Source of the DNA: an uncultured Desulfobacterales bacterium
Lineage (GTDB): Bacteria; Desulfobacterota; Desulfobacteria; Desulfobacterales; SpSt-501
Length of the DNA: 64,000 nucleotides
NCBI GenBank assembly: GCA_938048455.1
Contig: CALIUY010000019.1
Location: 53,679 to 117,678, forward strand
Direction of reading: 5' to 3'
A program made the translations under genes and the position numbers. The notes beneath the pieces are model-generated. The model ran no database searches. It saw only the letters and a list, made by a program, of their open reading frames with translations, and had not been told where the DNA came from. Below are positions 61,182 through 64,000 of this stretch, one piece after another (positions within the stretch are counted from its first letter, which is position 1; the number at the start of each line of letters is the position of its first letter).

Positions 61182-64000
61182 ATGCCTTTTGCAGGATTTT
61201 CAGTGGATCGGTGCAGGAGGACTTCGCGGAACTCGTTTCTGCGGAAAAGCGCTAGAATGTTCGTCCTCCTTGGGGTGCTGGTCGGGGGATTAGGGCTTTA
61301 TCAGGCTTCGGAGGCCCAGGGGGCGAGCCCCGTCGCTTCGAACAGCTATGTCGGCACCGGGACCCCCGGCTGGAAAGTTCTCGGCTATCCCGGCCAGCGC
61401 AAGCTGGTGCGCGACGCCGACGGCTACTGGTACGCCGTGTGGGGGGGATACACGGGAACACCCGCCTCACACAAGATTTATATCAACAAATCAACGAACA
61501 CCGCCGGTACGGTTTGGTCCATTCCCGTCGTGTTGGCCGGCTCCGGCGGTATCGCCAAAAACGAAGCCTACCAGCACTACAACGTTTCGATCGACATCGA
61601 CCGCGCCAACGGGAAGCTTCACGTCGTCTGGCAGCGCGAGGACGACATCATCTACTACGCCAAGTGCGTGAACCTCGCCAGCTGGAACCAGAGTGCCTCC
61701 TGGAAAAACCTGCAGGAGACGGCGACCGGGGCGGAGGCGATCCTCTCGTCAACCAACTACCTCTACCTTGCGGATGCGTTCTACGCTCCGACCCTAGCGG
61801 TCGACGGACAGGGAAATCCCCACATCGCTTACTGCTCCAACGGCGGCGGGTCCTATCAGAAGCCCTACTACCGCACCGGCACGACTTCCGGCGGCTGGGC
61901 GACGGCGATCAATCTCAGCGCGGACAACGTGGATCACCGCTTCCCCGTGGTCGAGATCGGGAGATACAACCGGGCGCACGTGGCGGTGCGCTACGGAACG
62001 AATTCCATCTACCACTGGTACCTGGACAGCCCCTACACCAGTGCAATGGGGCCGACCCCGGCCATGAATTCTGCCGGCAACAGTCTCAAATACAACAGCA
62101 TGGCGGCCGACGGCCAGGGCACCATTCACATGGTCGCCCTCGAGGAGAGCGACAACCACATCTGGTCGGCCACCCACAACGGGAGCTCCTGGACGGAGAC
62201 CGAAAACATGGACGACGGCGCCGCCTGGCAGATGCCGGATGTCGGCGTCAAGTGGGGCGCCGGGGTTACCGACGACATTCTCGTCGCCTCTCGGGCCGGG
62301 ACCAGCAATGTCGGCGTCTATTATTTCCAATGGAACGGCTCGGCCTGGGGCCAGCCGGAGACCAACACGAACGAAACCAGTGACGGCTTCGTCTCCGTCG
62401 AAAAAAAATCCCCGAACGGCCAGACGAACACCGGCTACCTGATGTACAAGTCGGGCGCCCTCTACATCGCTTTCGTGACAGGCCTCGACAGCGGGCCGCT
62501 TGCGCCGCGAGCGATTTACACGGAGGCTGGCGGCGCCCAGAACATTCTGCGTCAGCGGACCCACAGCGGAAGCTGGAGCGCGGAATCGGACTTCTGGAAT
62601 ACAGGCGACGCTTCCGATTTGCGTTGGCACACGGCGCTCTCGAGCCCCAACGGGAAATACCAGGCGTTTCTCGCCGCCGGCGGCAGCAACACCCTTTATG
62701 CCTATCTCGTAAGCTCCACCTCCTTCACGAGCCTCAACCCCGGCGGCATCTATACCGCTTCCTACCGTTCGTTCAACGCCGCCTTCGAGCAATCGAGCGG
62801 CCGGCTGCTCGTGGCCGCCTCGCACCCCTCCTCCCCCAACACGATCACCTACTGGGTGCACGACGGCGCCACGATGATCGTAAACGGCGCGACCTACACC
62901 TTCTCGACCCTCTCCGGCAACATCCACTGGGTCGAGATGGCCTCCCAGCCCGGCTCGAACCAGATCGCGCTCATGGTCCTCGACAGCAACTCCCACACCG
63001 CGGGGCTGATCTGGAACGGCTCCTCCTGGGGCAATGAGAAGAAGCTCAACAGCGCTGCGTTGCCCACCAACACCCGGGAGCCGATCGCCGTCAAATACAT
63101 GCTTTCGGGGCAGTACCGCGGCCGTGCGGTCTTTGCATGGGCGGAGACCAACGACATTTACAGCTGGACCTGGAGCGGCGGCGCCTGGGAGTCCGCCTCC
63201 AAGTCGAAACTCGACGTCACGACCAGCAACATCACCTGGCTGCGTCTGGCGGCCGACCCGAACAGCGACAAGCTGCTGCTGGGAATCGTAGACTACGACC
63301 AGCTCTACACCCTGCCCTGGAACGGCGCCGGCTGGGGGGCAGTCCAGGCGGTGTCCACGAGCTATCTATCGACGGCCACCTTCGGCGGCAACCGTCCCTT
63401 CGATGTGGCCTTCGAGTACCTCTCCGGGCACACCAGCCATGCGATTCTGGCCTACGCCGAAGTCTACAACGGGCTGCAGTATCGGCACACCGCCGATATC
63501 AACGGCAGCTGGTCGGCGGCCAGCCCGGTAATGAGCAACCAATATTGCCGCTGGGTGGAACTGACGCCGGCGGACGACGGCCCAATCTTTCTGACCGCCG
63601 ACAGCGGAAGCGGAGGCTTCTACCACTATCTTTACTCCAAACGCTGGGATCACAACAGCTGGAGCCCGGCCTCGGCAACCGAGCTTGAAAGCAATCTGAA
63701 CAGAGGCACAAGCTATCAGCTCCAGACCTACGCGGTGGCGGCCGTGGGGCCGGCCCCGGAGTCGCAGGGGTCGAGCGTCGGCACGATGATCGGCTGGGCC
63801 CAGAGCGGCACCTCCACGATGTACTCCAGCCATTGGAACGGCAGCAGCTTCCCCACCGGGAGCGCCGGCCCGAGCTTCGCCACGGGCAGCTACTGGGTGG
63901 TCAACAAGAGCAACCCGGTGCGCAACGAGAAGATCATGGCGGCAGTCGCGGGCACCACGCTCTACGCTTCCATCCTGAGCGGGTCGAGCTGGGGCAACCA
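61182..64000 (+). CDS. Giant secreted repeat protein, probable beta-propeller (3' end outside window)
   Basis: The frame is open from ATG 61182 to the window end (939 codons, no stop). The start gives a long basic n-region (RCRRTSRNSFLRKSARM) and a hydrophobic core FVLLGVLVGGLGLY, then a signal-peptidase-like site near ASEAQGAS; AGGAA precedes it. ATG 61257 is an alternative without a ribosome-binding site. The mature part is rich in W, N, G, S and T with recurring W-N-G-S-x-W turns near residues 331, 384, 611, 664, 713, 774 and 884, a spacing near 50 that fits propeller blades or BNR/sialidase-like repeats. Phrases such as GNPHIAYCSNGG and TIHMVALEESDNHIW support this. Several N-x-S/T sites accompany the repeats. 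Function unknown; surface adhesin or glycan binder is a guess. Confidence 0.8.
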   Translation, partial: MPFAGFSVDRCRRTSRNSFLRKSARMFVLLGVLVGGLGLYQASEAQGASPVASNSYVGTGTPGWKVLGYPGQRKLVRDADGYWYAVWGGYTGTPASHKIYINKSTNTAGTVWSIPVVLAGSGGIAKNEAYQHYNVSIDIDRANGKLHVVWQREDDIIYYAKCVNLASWNQSASWKNLQETATGAEAILSSTNYLYLADAFYAPTLAVDGQGNPHIAYCSNGGGSYQKPYYRTGTTSGGWATAINLSADNVDHRFPVVEIGRYNRAHVAVRYGTNSIYHWYLDSPYTSAMGPTPAMNSAGNSLKYNSMAADGQGTIHMVALEESDNHIWSATHNGSSWTETENMDDGAAWQMPDVGVKWGAGVTDDILVASRAGTSNVGVYYFQWNGSAWGQPETNTNETSDGFVSVEKKSPNGQTNTGYLMYKSGALYIAFVTGLDSGPLAPRAIYTEAGGAQNILRQRTHSGSWSAESDFWNTGDASDLRWHTALSSPNGKYQAFLAAGGSNTLYAYLVSSTSFTSLNPGGIYTASYRSFNAAFEQSSGRLLVAASHPSSPNTITYWVHDGATMIVNGATYTFSTLSGNIHWVEMASQPGSNQIALMVLDSNSHTAGLIWNGSSWGNEKKLNSAALPTNTREPIAVKYMLSGQYRGRAVFAWAETNDIYSWTWSGGAWESASKSKLDVTTSNITWLRLAADPNSDKLLLGIVDYDQLYTLPWNGAGWGAVQAVSTSYLSTATFGGNRPFDVAFEYLSGHTSHAILAYAEVYNGLQYRHTADINGSWSAASPVMSNQYCRWVELTPADDGPIFLTADSGSGGFYHYLYSKRWDHNSWSPASATELESNLNRGTSYQLQTYAVAAVGPAPESQGSSVGTMIGWAQSGTSTMYSSHWNGSSFPTGSAGPSFATGSYWVVNKSNPVRNEKIMAAVAGTTLYASILSGSSWGN

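Noticed and set aside
61182..64000. CRISPR-like or tandem DNA repeat in the giant gene
   Set aside because: The repetition is at protein level with variable codons and about 150-base spacing; no identical DNA repeats are present.

Overview
The window is a chromosomal segment of a very GC-rich Gram-negative bacterium that looks anaerobic. An oxygen-sensitive glycyl radical enzyme, a single-chain Fe-S serine dehydratase, a membrane pyrophosphatase, an Mla-type lipid transporter, meso-diaminopimelate-type MurE and the order ispE / tRNA-Gln / prs / rplY / pth all fit the deltaproteobacterial (Desulfobacterota) grouping. That placement is inferred from gene content; no rRNA or marker phylogeny is available here. 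I see no insertion sequence, prophage or CRISPR array.

Region 1 (1-12758) is an amino-acid and organic-acid island. A minus-strand operon runs activating enzyme -> HypD-type trans-4-hydroxy-L-proline dehydratase -> L-serine dehydratase -> start of a sulfite-oxidase-like molybdoenzyme, which is cut by the window edge. A GntR/FCD regulator is divergent from it, with repeated TGGTC boxes between. Next come a short-chain dehydrogenase and, divergent from that, a hydroxypyruvate reductase of the plant peroxisomal type. An NADP-type glutamate dehydrogenase, an NCS1 permease and a secreted beta-propeller-like protein follow.

Region 2 (12830-26776) is housekeeping: an ABC-F protein, mlaE-mlaF-mlaD (mlaF carries a fused, degenerate GGDEF domain), a DUF1844 protein, ispE, tRNA-Gln(TTG), prs, rplY, pth, a K+-independent-type H+-pyrophosphatase, a strong terminator, a CarD-type regulator, an RluD-type pseudouridine synthase and a convergent B12-binding radical SAM protein.

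Region 3 (26894-43082) is a complete division and cell-wall (dcw) cluster on the minus strand: mraZ, rsmH, ftsL, ftsI, murE, murF, mraY, murD, ftsW, murG, murC, ftsQ, ftsA, ftsZ. Most junctions overlap or nearly touch. murB and ddl are missing from their usual place between murC and ftsQ. A sigma-70 promoter and three MraZ boxes at 10-bp spacing precede mraZ. FtsZ carries two copies of its C-terminal partner-binding peptide.

Region 4 (43424-61083) is a plus-strand surface-glycan locus: a flippase, five GT2/GT4 transferases, a CgeB-type transferase, a GT9 heptosyltransferase-like protein, three zinc-ribbon methyltransferases and an asparagine-synthase-like amidotransferase. It continues without a break into an ABC exporter, a SPASM radical SAM protein and a small S26-like Ser/His peptidase, followed by a very large secreted repeat protein (61182 to beyond the window end). 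That tail is the part most likely to be an uncharacterised surface-protein or peptide maturation system.
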